Positions 54,987-63,540 of a stretch of DNA of 64,000 nt are shown piece by piece. How positions within the stretch are numbered: the first letter of the stretch is position 1; each line of letters opens with the position of its first letter. The DNA lies in assembly GCA_021776805.1 (NCBI GenBank), contig JAJFFD010000074.1, positions 62,001 through 126,000 of the forward strand, read 5' to 3'. The translations under genes were made by a program, and so were the position numbers. The DNA is from Planctomycetota bacterium. Its GTDB lineage: Bacteria; Planctomycetota; UBA1135; UBA2386. The notes beneath the pieces were generated by a model. It saw only the letters and a program-made list of their open reading frames with translations. It had not been told where the DNA came from and made no database searches.

Positions 54987-55618
54987 CACTGCTCCAGTCC
55001 TTCGACCGAAATCGCCTGCGGATAGCGAATGCAAGCCCGCTCACAAAGCCCACAGCCAACGCACCAGTCTTCATTGAGAATGGGACGCTCGAAGAAGCCC
55101 GCCTTCAGCGCCTTGCCCTCGAAGGGGCAGGCACGCACGCATACACCACAGCTGGCGCCGTTGTACGAATAGCAGATGTTCGTATCGATGCGTGCGCGGC
55201 CCATCTTGACCTTCGCCTGAATATCCTCGGAGGTCTTCTTCACCAACTCGAGGGCGCCGGTGGGGCAAGCTGCCGTGCACAGCAGTTCATCCGCCTCCAC
55301 ATCCACACAGAGCATGCAGGCCTGCCGACGCGGGAAGATCGCCGGCGTACCCCGTTCCCCATGCTTGGGCAGACGCGAGAAGTCTGCGCCGTTGACCTCA
55401 TTCAAGGCGACGATTGCCCGATTCGGACAAGCATCACCACAACGAAAGCAGCGGATGCAGCGAGACAGGAACTCCTCTTCATCGACAGCGCCTGGCGGGC
55501 GAAGACCTGCTTCCGCAGAGGTCTCACCCTCCTCACCCTCACCCACGAGGAGCGCCGCACAGGCGCCGCCAGTCAATCCGGTTGCCGTCAGGTTTCTGAG
55601 GAAGTTACGACGGTTCAT
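54986..55618 (-). CDS. Tat-exported polyferredoxin (NapG-like, second copy)
   Basis: The 210-residue protein starts MNRRNFLRNLTATGLTGG, a twin-arginine signal. It has four [4Fe-4S] motifs: CIRCFRCGDACP, CMLCVDVEADELLCTAACP, CYSYNGASCGVCVRACP and CVGCGLCERACI. It is 19 bases downstream of the NapA-like gene and overlaps the next ferredoxin. Having three such proteins in one operon is more than the usual NapG plus NapF, and suggests an extended wire or distinct partners. Confidence 0.83.
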   Translation of the reverse strand: MNRRNFLRNLTATGLTGGACAALLVGEGEEGETSAEAGLRPPGAVDEEEFLSRCIRCFRCGDACPNRAIVALNEVNGADFSRLPKHGERGTPAIFPRRQACMLCVDVEADELLCTAACPTGALELVKKTSEDIQAKVKMGRARIDTNICYSYNGASCGVCVRACPFEGKALKAGFFERPILNEDWCVGCGLCERACIRYPQAISVEGLEQ

Positions 55619-55637
55619 GCCTGCCTCGCTCAGTCAG

Positions 55638-58364
55638 TTAGATCCTCTCGATGCGCGCTGCGCACTTCTTGTAGTCAGCTTGACCCGAGACTGGATCCCA
55701 TGCCCGGTGTGAGACCGCATTGACCAACCAACGGTTCTTCTTCGGGTCCGCAGAATCCGCAACCGAGAGATTCCAGGGGCTGAACAGATACCCAGGGAAG
55801 GTCTCGTTCCTCGCCGGCCGCACCATCGAATCCGTACCAACCGAGACTCGTGCTTCGAAGCTGTCACGGCGAGTGACTACTCGAACCGTCTCTCCGTCTT
55901 CCAAGCCGTAGCGCTTGGCGTCCTCCGTGTTGACTTCGACATACTGCTCAGGAACCAGCTTGAGCGTGCTGGAGCCACGGATGGTCTTGGCCGTATGGAA
56001 GTGCTCATAGACAATCCCCAGACCAAGCCAGAAGGGGAAGCGGTTCTCGCTCTTTGCATCGATCAGCGACTTCTCGTTGTCGCGATAGAACTCGAGATCC
56101 GGCAACTCCGGAGTCAACGCATTGTCTCTCGCCTTTTCCAGCAGGGCGATGTTGTCGATCAGGAACGGGCCTTCACCTGGCTTCGCGCCATACTGGCTGA
56201 GCTCCTTCGTCACCTCCTTGATGAGCGCGCCCTTCTCGCCATATTCCTGCTCGCAGAGCTTGAACTTGGCTTTGCCGGTTTGGCTCGGGAACAAACCATA
56301 GGGACGACTCTCCCAGTCCTCCTGATTCATGTAGCGGCGAGGTGTCCCACCCTTCTTGGCTACTTCGTAGGTGCCGGCAGGCCATTGAATGCCACGCAAC
56401 CTGCGCAACTGATCATAGTATCCGGTGCCGTCCCTCTCCTTCACCGCGATCATGCCGGTCAGATCAGCGTCGCTACCCTTGCTGGCAACGATAATGTCAC
56501 CGAGAACCTCTTCTGGATCGTAAGACCCGGCATAGGGCCCTTCGGTCCTGCGCTTGTAGGGGATGATCTTCTCTACATCGAGACCGAGCTTCTCACCGAT
56601 GGAAATGCACTTATCGATGGCCATGTCCATATCCGGACGGGCTTCGACGAGGACATTACCCGCCTCATCATAGGACTTGCCGACGCCGTCGTTCACGTAG
56701 AGCCGGCGCTCGGATTGGATGTAGACCCCACCAGGCCATTCGCCCCAAGTCTGTGCGGGAAAGACAACATCCGCATAGAGCAGGTTGGGTGCATGCCTGT
56801 AGATGTCCTGCACAACGCAGAACATCTTGGTGAGCGCCGGCCGAACCAGAGTGGTGACATCTGGCAGATGGATGTGCGTCGTATACATCCAGAACATGGC
56901 CTTGAGATCGTCCTTGAGGGCACGCTCCATCATGCCGATGGCCATGGGATTCTTCATCCCAGCAGTCGCAGTGAGTCGCTCTCTGGGAATCCGCCAGCAA
57001 TCTGCAATCCAGTTTCTCCACTCCACGTTCGCGATGGGCTTGTTGAAGGGCAAGCGGCTCGTCAGGCCACCCATCAGACGCTCGCTCATCGCATTCGGCT
57101 GTCCCGTTTGCGAGTGAGTCCCACAGCCCGGTCTGCCGAGGTTGCCGGTCAACAGGTGCAGATTGATGATTGAGATAGTGTTGTGTTGCCCGTGCAGCAT
57201 CTGGTTGTAGCCGATGCCCCAGATGGTCAAGACTCCACCACGACCACGCTCGCGTCCCTTGACGGAAGCATCGGCCCAGAGGGCGGCAACCTTCTCGATC
57301 TGCTCGACGCTCACTCGCCCTTGGTCGATGTAGTCCAGCCTCGCGACGACTTGCTCGGGCGAGTAGTGATCCTTGATTCTCGCGATGTAGTCCTGCCAGC
57401 CCGTGGTGTTCCTTTCGAGCCACTCATCTGGCATGACCGCTTCCGGGTGCTTGCTCAGAATGACATGGGCAATCGCATTCAGATATGAGATGTCTCCGTT
57501 GAGAGTCTGGAAGTGAGTCGAGTTGCGCGGATTGATGTCCTCGAGCCCAACCACAGTCCCCGTTCGCCGCGGATCCGAGACCAGAGTAGGGATATCGTTC
57601 GTCCGCTTGTGGTCGGCAACGCGCCAGAATAGCACCGGGTGGGCAGCGCGCGCATTGTGCCCCCAGAAGGTGATCATGTCGGCCAACTCGACGTCATCGT
57701 ACGAGGTTGGCGGAGTATCCGATCCATAACTGTGGAAGTAGCCCGTCACCGCTGAGGTCATGCACATCCGGGCGTTGGCTTCGATCGAGTTGGACCCGAT
57801 CACCCCCTTCATCAATAGGTTTTCGATCCACTGAGCCTCCATGGTCAGCTGACCTGATCCAGACAAACCGATCGAGTTGCTGCCGAAGCGCTTGATGTAA
57901 TCGACGATCTTGTCGCTGACGATTTCTTCGGCCTCTTCGTAACTGGCCTCGCGGAAGACATCCTCATCGAAGCGTCCCTTCGTCGACGACACATGTCCTC
58001 GCCCCGGATCGCTCATGTCCTTCCTGATCAAGACTTTGTCCAGGCGATCTCGATAAGTTGGTTCGTGTGCGTTCAGCCCCTTGATGCACTGCACGCCCTT
58101 GTTGGTGGGATGCAGCTTGTCGGGAGTGACGCCAACGATGCGATCGCCTTCGACTTGAATCAGCGTCCCGCAGCCGACACCGCAATAGGGACACTGAGAT
58201 TGGAGCACTCTTCGTTCCGCAGACCCGGCGGCCAACTCCTCCATGCTGACCTTGGCCTCCGCGAACTCACCTGGGAAAGTAGGACAGGCACTGACCGACG
58301 CAACGGTTGCGCCGCTCAGCTCCAGGAAGTTCCTGCGGTTCATGCCAGCTTTTCTATCAACCAT
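55638..58364 (-). CDS. Molybdopterin oxidoreductase, NapA (periplasmic nitrate reductase)-like
   Basis: The protein has 908 residues from the ATG at 58364 (AGGAGA eight bases upstream). The start has a Tat motif (NRRNFLELSG). The [4Fe-4S] ligands are Cys58, Cys61, Cys65 and Cys93 (CPYCGVGCG, KGVQCIKG). The Mo ligand is Cys201 in NARMCMTSAVTGYF, matching the NapA CMASAV position. Also seen are GSGQLTMEAQ, ADMITFWGHNARAAHP and TGQPNAMSE. It likely reduces nitrate in the periplasm, but divergence from classic NapA (around EWPGGVYIQSERR) and the missing NapB leave the oxyanion unproven. It lies second in the operon, behind the hexahaem cytochrome. Confidence 0.8.
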   Translation of the reverse strand: MVDRKAGMNRRNFLELSGATVASVSACPTFPGEFAEAKVSMEELAAGSAERRVLQSQCPYCGVGCGTLIQVEGDRIVGVTPDKLHPTNKGVQCIKGLNAHEPTYRDRLDKVLIRKDMSDPGRGHVSSTKGRFDEDVFREASYEEAEEIVSDKIVDYIKRFGSNSIGLSGSGQLTMEAQWIENLLMKGVIGSNSIEANARMCMTSAVTGYFHSYGSDTPPTSYDDVELADMITFWGHNARAAHPVLFWRVADHKRTNDIPTLVSDPRRTGTVVGLEDINPRNSTHFQTLNGDISYLNAIAHVILSKHPEAVMPDEWLERNTTGWQDYIARIKDHYSPEQVVARLDYIDQGRVSVEQIEKVAALWADASVKGRERGRGGVLTIWGIGYNQMLHGQHNTISIINLHLLTGNLGRPGCGTHSQTGQPNAMSERLMGGLTSRLPFNKPIANVEWRNWIADCWRIPRERLTATAGMKNPMAIGMMERALKDDLKAMFWMYTTHIHLPDVTTLVRPALTKMFCVVQDIYRHAPNLLYADVVFPAQTWGEWPGGVYIQSERRLYVNDGVGKSYDEAGNVLVEARPDMDMAIDKCISIGEKLGLDVEKIIPYKRRTEGPYAGSYDPEEVLGDIIVASKGSDADLTGMIAVKERDGTGYYDQLRRLRGIQWPAGTYEVAKKGGTPRRYMNQEDWESRPYGLFPSQTGKAKFKLCEQEYGEKGALIKEVTKELSQYGAKPGEGPFLIDNIALLEKARDNALTPELPDLEFYRDNEKSLIDAKSENRFPFWLGLGIVYEHFHTAKTIRGSSTLKLVPEQYVEVNTEDAKRYGLEDGETVRVVTRRDSFEARVSVGTDSMVRPARNETFPGYLFSPWNLSVADSADPKKNRWLVNAVSHRAWDPVSGQADYKKCAARIERI

Positions 58365-58405
58365 TGTTCGTCTCCTGATCTTCGGTCGGTTCTCCGGGTC
58401 TTGAT

Positions 58406-60328
58406 CTACTTGGGCTCCTCGCTGCTTTGCCAAGATCGAATAAAGGCAAGGATGTTGAGGATCTCGTCTCCACTGAGTTCGGCGATGCCGCCAGAATGCC
58501 GGGCAAAGGGTTTCATCGCCGTCCCCGGCCTTCCCATGGCGATGGTCGCCAGGATCAAACCGTCATTGGCAGCCGACAAGAAAGCCGGGTTGTTCAAGGA
58601 CGGCGCTATGCCATCGAGGCGTTCATTGTTGGTCAAACCCCGACCATCACTGCCATGGCAGGATGCACAGTTGGATACGAAGAGCTCTTGACCAGCGGCA
58701 ATGTTCGAAGGCGTCTGATCTGTGCGCGGCCGACCGGCGAAGGGCTTGTCTTCGAAGCTCCGGATGTAGGAAGCCACGGACTCAATCTGATCCGCATTCA
58801 GGTTTGAGACGCCGCCATGAGAGAAGGAGAGCATGGCTGACTGCTCACGCCCTAGCACGATCGTCCCGATCAGAAATCCGTCCGAGGCGACTCTGAGGAA
58901 TTCAGGATTGCGCAATGCCGGCCCGCTTCCGCCCTCTCCGGACTTGCCATGACATGCGGCACAACCACCGATCTCCTCGTAGACCATCTTGCCCACGAGT
59001 TCTGCTCGGCGCGAAAGTGGACGCTTCGGCGGATCCGAGAGCTGCTCGGTTTCCAGACTGTGCAGGTAGGCGACCAGGTCATCGATCTCTTCCTCCTGGA
59101 GCGCGACCAGGGCACCACCGGGAGTGCCCTTGAGGAAGCCACGCATTGCCGTGCCAGTCTTGCCATGGGCGATGGTATCCCAGAGGAATTCATCCTCCGC
59201 GCAGTCAAGAAAGACCGAATTGGCGAGCTGACCGCCGAGACCACCCTGGCCATGGTCACCGTGGCAGGAGAGGCAAACCGCAGCGTAGATTTCCGCGCCA
59301 GAAACTGGATCGCCCTTCTCTTGCCTCTTCGGTAAGGAGCGTGCGGGGCCCTGCTGCCAGCTTCGCATGTGGCTGATGACGTCAGCTATGTCCTCTGCAT
59401 CAAGGAAGCCCCAGCTTGGCATTGCCGTGCCTGGTCGCCCCTCCGTGATCGACCGGTAGAAGAATCGATCGTCGACTGCTGTGAGGAAGCTCTGCGAGTT
59501 GAGGCGAGATCCAATGCCGCCTTCACCCTCGTCGCCATGACAGGCCGCACATCTGGCACGAAAGATACTCGCACCATAGTCGGTGTTGGTCGGACCGGAT
59601 CGAGCCAGCAGAGCGTCTACTTGTGCAAAATCATGCTCCGGCGCTTTCCAGGTTGCCAAGTAAGCCAGGACATCGGACAGCTCTTCTGGGCTGTAGGTGT
59701 AGCCAGTGGGCATCGCAGTGTTTCCGCGACCACGCCCCTCGATGATCGTTTCGCGCAAGAAGTGCTCCGACGCCAGCGCCAAGAAAGACGGTGACCGCAG
59801 CGAATTGCCGATGCCTCCCTCTCCATGTTGGCCGTGGCAACCCGCGCAGTTGTTGCGAAACATGGAGGCCCCGTAGACCGCGTTTCCCCTAGCTGCTGAG
59901 ATCTTGCTGCGATCAGGCTCCTTTGGATACCAGGACCGAATGTAGGCTACGAGACTCTGGATTTGGTTCGGCGTGAACATCGAGTCCCAAGCCGGCATCG
60001 AAGAGCCTGGCCTGCCGTGGGTGATGATCGTCTCGTAGTACTTGTCAGCTGCCACTGAGAGCATGCGTGGCTGATTGAGAGTTGGCACGCCGATGATCGG
60101 CTTCCTCCCTTCCTCGCCATGGCAGGACACGCAGTTCTTGGCAAAGATGGCCTTGCCGTCGACAGATGAAATGGTGTCGCTGGCTCCCATCTTGCGCACC
60201 CACGGCGTGCTTTCCCCGCTCTCCTCACGCATGCCCGAAGGGAAGGGAAAGGTGAGAGCGGTTGCCAGCAGCGCGGAGAGAACAGCGATCGAGCCAATTA
60301 CGAAAAGGTCATTGTTAGCATGCTTCAT
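58406..60328 (-). CDS. Membrane-anchored hexahaem cytochrome c (six tandem class I-like domains)
   Basis: The protein has 640 residues from the ATG at 60328, preceded by GGGGGGAG. An N-terminal hydrophobic anchor (about 8-30) is followed by six repeats of a roughly 95-residue cytochrome c module. The haem sites CxxCH are at 66-70, 161-165, 260-264, 352-356, 456-460 and 554-558. Each is followed by a Gly-rich turn and later a Met ligand (GRPGSSMPAW, GRGNTAMPTG, GRPGTAMPSW, GKTGTAMRGF, GREQSAMLSF, GRPGTAMKPF). It heads the operon 41 bases before the NapA-like gene, so it is the probable electron donor in place of NapB and NapC. Duplication of one domain explains its length. Confidence 0.88.
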   Translation of the reverse strand: MKHANNDLFVIGSIAVLSALLATALTFPFPSGMREESGESTPWVRKMGASDTISSVDGKAIFAKNCVSCHGEEGRKPIIGVPTLNQPRMLSVAADKYYETIITHGRPGSSMPAWDSMFTPNQIQSLVAYIRSWYPKEPDRSKISAARGNAVYGASMFRNNCAGCHGQHGEGGIGNSLRSPSFLALASEHFLRETIIEGRGRGNTAMPTGYTYSPEELSDVLAYLATWKAPEHDFAQVDALLARSGPTNTDYGASIFRARCAACHGDEGEGGIGSRLNSQSFLTAVDDRFFYRSITEGRPGTAMPSWGFLDAEDIADVISHMRSWQQGPARSLPKRQEKGDPVSGAEIYAAVCLSCHGDHGQGGLGGQLANSVFLDCAEDEFLWDTIAHGKTGTAMRGFLKGTPGGALVALQEEEIDDLVAYLHSLETEQLSDPPKRPLSRRAELVGKMVYEEIGGCAACHGKSGEGGSGPALRNPEFLRVASDGFLIGTIVLGREQSAMLSFSHGGVSNLNADQIESVASYIRSFEDKPFAGRPRTDQTPSNIAAGQELFVSNCASCHGSDGRGLTNNERLDGIAPSLNNPAFLSAANDGLILATIAMGRPGTAMKPFARHSGGIAELSGDEILNILAFIRSWQSSEEPK

Positions 60329-60392
60329 GCGCTCCCCCCTTCTTGCCCTTCCCCCAATCCATCCGCTCGTTGCGAGGCCTTCTTGCTCTGCT

Positions 60393-60409
60393 GCCTGCAA
60401 GTCGCAGGC
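60393..60409. promoter_or_regulatory. Short inverted repeat GCCTGC-N5-GCAGGC
   Basis: A perfect 6-bp inverted repeat with a five-base spacer about 65 bases upstream of the cytochrome start. On the minus strand it would be in the 5' leader or promoter of the nap-like operon. It could be an operator or a leader hairpin. Confidence 0.3.
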
Positions 60410-60592
60410 GCGCGGCTCTCGAACACAATTGCACTCGCAAGATCCGACCTCCAGAGGGTTAACGATTGGTTCCCCGCGCAACCACTCCTTCGAGATCGAA
60501 TTTCTCGCGTCACGCTCCCTTCGGAAACGCGCCATCACCACTACAGTCTCTGAAGCGACTTAGGTCAGACCGGAAAGATAATGCGCTAGCTA

Positions 60593-60617
60593 ACTTCTGT
60601 GTACCTAAGACAGAAGT
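60593..60617. promoter_or_regulatory. 25-base palindrome ACTTCTGT-N9-ACAGAAGT
   Basis: A perfect 8-bp inverted repeat with a nine-base spacer. The spacer half ACCTAAG (60603-60609) also pairs with CTTAGGT at 60559-60565. It lies about 80 bases upstream of the lipoprotein start and about 265 upstream of the cytochrome start. The symmetry and place suit a regulator-binding site serving one or both directions. Confidence 0.4.
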
Positions 60618-60698
60618 GCTCAGGCCTATCGGCAACTTACTGCCTGCTGGCTACCCTTCGTTCCCGCAGACTACCTTGCTATGGGGACCGAAGATTCG

Positions 60699-61163
60699 AT
60701 GAAGCACAGCTCAATCCTGGCTCTTGCCGCCCTGCTGGTCCTCAGTTCCTGTGCTGCGACGAGCACTCGACCACAGCTCGAAGGCGCCTGGGCCGCGGAG
60801 ACATACCTCCTCTCGGGAGGGATCGAGCATCAAGTTCTCGGTAACATCTTCTTCGCAGGATCGGATTGGGCAGTGCTCTTTTTCGTCATACCCGAGGCAA
60901 CGGAAACTGAAATCCGGCCCTCGCGCGGGTCTGCGGAAGGTGGGCAATTCTCGATCGAGGGTCAGGATCGCCTGATCCTCCAGCACAACTTTCACCTCTC
61001 CTATGGGGAGGAGGCCCCAGGACTCGATGCGAGCCCACTGCGCATGGAGGTCCGCAGGCGGGAGGGAGTGGCCGAGCCCTGTCGCTACAGCATCCTTGGC
61101 GACCGGCTGCAGCTCTTTTTCCCGAGCGGAAACAGCATGTCATTCCGTCGCAGCAGTCTCTGA
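60699..61163 (+). CDS. Lipoprotein of unknown function
   Basis: The protein has 154 residues from the ATG at 60699. An ATG 18 bases earlier adds an acidic stretch before the leader and is less likely. The signal MKHSSILALAALLVLSSCAAT ends in a clear lipobox (Leu-Ser-Ser-Cys). The mature part is beta-rich, with LEGAWAAETYLLSGGIEH and RLILQHNFHLSY, then YSILGDRLQLFFPSGNSMSFRR at the end. This resembles lipocalin-like or 'META/DUF' small beta-barrel lipoproteins, but I cannot name a family. It is divergent from the respiratory operon and precedes the second GTPase by about 215 bases. Confidence 0.68.
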   Translation: MKHSSILALAALLVLSSCAATSTRPQLEGAWAAETYLLSGGIEHQVLGNIFFAGSDWAVLFFVIPEATETEIRPSRGSAEGGQFSIEGQDRLILQHNFHLSYGEEAPGLDASPLRMEVRRREGVAEPCRYSILGDRLQLFFPSGNSMSFRRSSL

Positions 61164-61378
61164 GGAGCATTTCCCGACCACCGGGGGCTCTTCCGCAGGC
61201 GGCATGGCAAGTCCGCTTCACCGAACAGCTTGTGAAATCAAGGCCAGCCTTTCCTAGGACAAGCCGAGTCGCTCCAATCTCCCCCGACAGCAGGCCTGCC
61301 CAGGCCCCCCAAGATCCCTCGCACAAGACCCGGTCTCAAGCCCGCGAATATGCGCAACTCGCGGCCGCTCCTTACTCA

Positions 61379-63517
61379 ATGCGAACACAGCTCAGCGAGT
61401 TTTGCCAAGACTTCAGTCGCATCGCGCAGCCCGTCCTGGCTCCGCTTGATGCTCTCCTCGAAGCCAGTGGCAAGCAGGGCGAGGACAACCCGCTGCAGAA
61501 CCTTCGCGCTGAGTACACGGAGATCCGACACCAGCTGAAGTCCCTGGTGGTCAAGGTGGAAGAGCAGCAGGCCTTCGTTCTCATCTTCGGCCCTCTCAAG
61601 AGTGGCAAGTCCACCTTGATGAATGCCATCGCCGCTGCATACGTCAGCGAAGTCAGCAGCCTGCCCGCGTACCCCTGCCTGGTCTTTGTGAATCACGCCA
61701 CCAAGAAGGAGTTCGTGATCACCGACTATGCGGGCAAGACCGAATCATTCACCAACGGTGACGCCCTGCACAAGCGAGTCGAGGCGGCACACACCGAGCT
61801 TGCTGACAGCATGCGCCAGGCGGAGGAATCCGGCGACCAATTCGACCCGCAAGAGCACCTGCCCACTGCGATCCGCCGAGTCGACATCAAAGTGCCCGCC
61901 AAGGATCTCGCCGAGTCCGGCGCTGTGCTCGTCGATACTCCAGGGCTCTACACGCGAATGCGCTTCGGCTATGACCGGATGACGCAGGAGTTCCGCAACT
62001 CCGCTGCCTGCGCCATTTTCGTCGTCAAGAGCGACACCCTCTTCCTCGAGCAGGTCTTCTCGGAGTTTCACCAGCTCCTCGAACTCTTCAGCCGCATCTT
62101 CCTTGTCGTCAACATGGACACGGCCAAGAGAGACGTCGGCCCTGGTGGCGAACTCGTCCCCAGCCTCGAACAGAAGGCCCCAGAGAGCATCATCGCCGCC
62201 TTCGAAAACCTGGCGATGACGGCACCGATCAAGAAGGCAGCTGCCGAGGGCAAAGTCCGTATCTATCCCGTCGACCTCATGAACGCTGCCCGCGTCTCCC
62301 TGCAGAACCCCAGCAAGACAGACAAGCTCCCGGCAGGATTCGTCTCCTTCCGCGATGACTTGAAGGACTACCTGGAGAGTGTGGAGTACCTCAAGGCCTT
62401 CCTTGGTGATAGCATGCATCGCGCCCAGTCCCTGGCAAGCGAACTGCGCGGCTTGAATCAGGGTGAAGACGTGGCCGAACTGCACGCCGAGTCGGCGGAT
62501 CTGAACGATCGCAAGGCCGAATGTGAGCACGAACTCGAGCGCATCCGGTCCTGCCTCAACCATGATTGGTCTCCGGATCTGGCCCGCTTCGCCAAGGAAA
62601 TCACCGCCGAGATCAACCGTCGTTCGCCGGACCTGGATCTGAAGCTGGGTCGGGCCATGAGCGCGGCCATCGATACCTGGTTCCTTTCCGGACACAGCCT
62701 TGGCTGGCTGATCGAAAAGCAGTGGAAGCCACTCCTCGAAGACCATCGCAGTGAACTGCAGATGGTCGCTATGCGTCGCTTCGAAGAAAGCTGCGTCCCG
62801 GCGGATGCATGCGTCGACCTGAGCGCCGAGACCAGCAACCTCCTCCGATCCTTCGATATCCAAATCAAGGAGCTGAGAAAGGCAGCTCAGCGCTCGCAAG
62901 GCAACCCAGTCTGGGAGGAGCTCCCGGAGACCTTCTTGGATCTCGATTCGATCCCGGTAAGGCGCAACATGGTCGACATGCTCGCCTTCCGATCCGTGGA
63001 CAGTCTGCGCGCCAAACTTTTCGGCTCTGGACGCTCCCTAGAGAAGAAGATCACTGCCAAGGCGAAGACCGCAAGGCTCGGCGAGCCCGGCAAGCAATTC
63101 ATCCGGGCTGCGCTGACCCCCATCCTGAGGCAACAGGCACAGGAAGCCGTTGAGACCACTCGCAAGCGCTTCTGCGAAGATCTGGAGGCGGCGACCGCAG
63201 CCGAAGTCGGGCGGAGGCTGCGGGATAGCGAGCCGGAACTGCGCCGCGAAATCAAGCAAATCGACTCGGACAGCGAACGGGTCCGGCAGCTACTTGCGCC
63301 GGTGTCGAAGATGAGCGAGGCGGTGAATACCTGCCTGAGCCAACTCGAAGAGCTGTCCACCCGCTACGCCAAGACCGACCCCGACCTTCTCCTGCAGCCC
63401 ATGGATCCGGCGGAGACTCAGGTGCAGATCGTCGCCAAAGCCAGAAAGAAGCCGGACAAGAGTCGCAAGGGTTCTGGCCGCCGGTCCAAACGACGCCGGC
63501 CGGGACCAGCGCACTGA
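61379..63517 (+). CDS. Dynamin-like large GTPase (paralogue B, basic tail)
   Basis: The protein has 712 residues from the ATG at 61379. I chose this start because it aligns with the start of paralogue A (FCQDFSRI against FCEEFVRI); the frame is open upstream to a GTG at 61232. The G1 motif is FGPLKSGKSTLMNA, G3 is DTPGLYTRMRFGYDRM, and the G4 region is LVVNMDTAKRD. Helical segments follow and share SLRAKLFGSG and ARLGEPGKQ-type blocks with paralogue A. The last ~25 residues are highly basic (KARKKPDKSRKGSGRRSKRR), the opposite of the acidic tail of paralogue A. A membrane-remodelling or stress role typical of bacterial dynamins is inferred. Confidence 0.86.
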   Translation: MRTQLSEFCQDFSRIAQPVLAPLDALLEASGKQGEDNPLQNLRAEYTEIRHQLKSLVVKVEEQQAFVLIFGPLKSGKSTLMNAIAAAYVSEVSSLPAYPCLVFVNHATKKEFVITDYAGKTESFTNGDALHKRVEAAHTELADSMRQAEESGDQFDPQEHLPTAIRRVDIKVPAKDLAESGAVLVDTPGLYTRMRFGYDRMTQEFRNSAACAIFVVKSDTLFLEQVFSEFHQLLELFSRIFLVVNMDTAKRDVGPGGELVPSLEQKAPESIIAAFENLAMTAPIKKAAAEGKVRIYPVDLMNAARVSLQNPSKTDKLPAGFVSFRDDLKDYLESVEYLKAFLGDSMHRAQSLASELRGLNQGEDVAELHAESADLNDRKAECEHELERIRSCLNHDWSPDLARFAKEITAEINRRSPDLDLKLGRAMSAAIDTWFLSGHSLGWLIEKQWKPLLEDHRSELQMVAMRRFEESCVPADACVDLSAETSNLLRSFDIQIKELRKAAQRSQGNPVWEELPETFLDLDSIPVRRNMVDMLAFRSVDSLRAKLFGSGRSLEKKITAKAKTARLGEPGKQFIRAALTPILRQQAQEAVETTRKRFCEDLEAATAAEVGRRLRDSEPELRREIKQIDSDSERVRQLLAPVSKMSEAVNTCLSQLEELSTRYAKTDPDLLLQPMDPAETQVQIVAKARKKPDKSRKGSGRRSKRRRPGPAH

Positions 63518-63540
63518 TCCCAGCCGACGCTCCTGGCAAA

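Larger units (their letters stand above)
60329..60698. other. Divergent intergenic region between the respiratory operon and a lipoprotein gene
   Basis: About 370 bases with no supported gene. It must hold the promoters of the leftward nap-like operon and of the rightward lipoprotein. It contains two hairpin-forming inverted repeats (60393-60409 and 60593-60617). I looked for an FNR-like TTGAT(N4)ATCAA site and did not find a good one. Confidence 0.6.

Noticed and set aside
54512-55723. Plus-strand open frame of 403 residues
   Set aside because: It is antisense to two ferredoxin genes, is rich in Arg, Pro and Cys, and has no recognisable domain. The minus-strand frames have clear Fe-S motifs.
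55995-57173. Plus-strand open frame of 392 residues
   Set aside because: Antisense to the NapA-like gene, a common shadow in GC-rich DNA, with no motif.
61745-62899. Minus-strand open frame of 384 residues
   Set aside because: Antisense to the second dynamin-like GTPase. A similar shadow exists opposite the first GTPase, as expected from codon structure.
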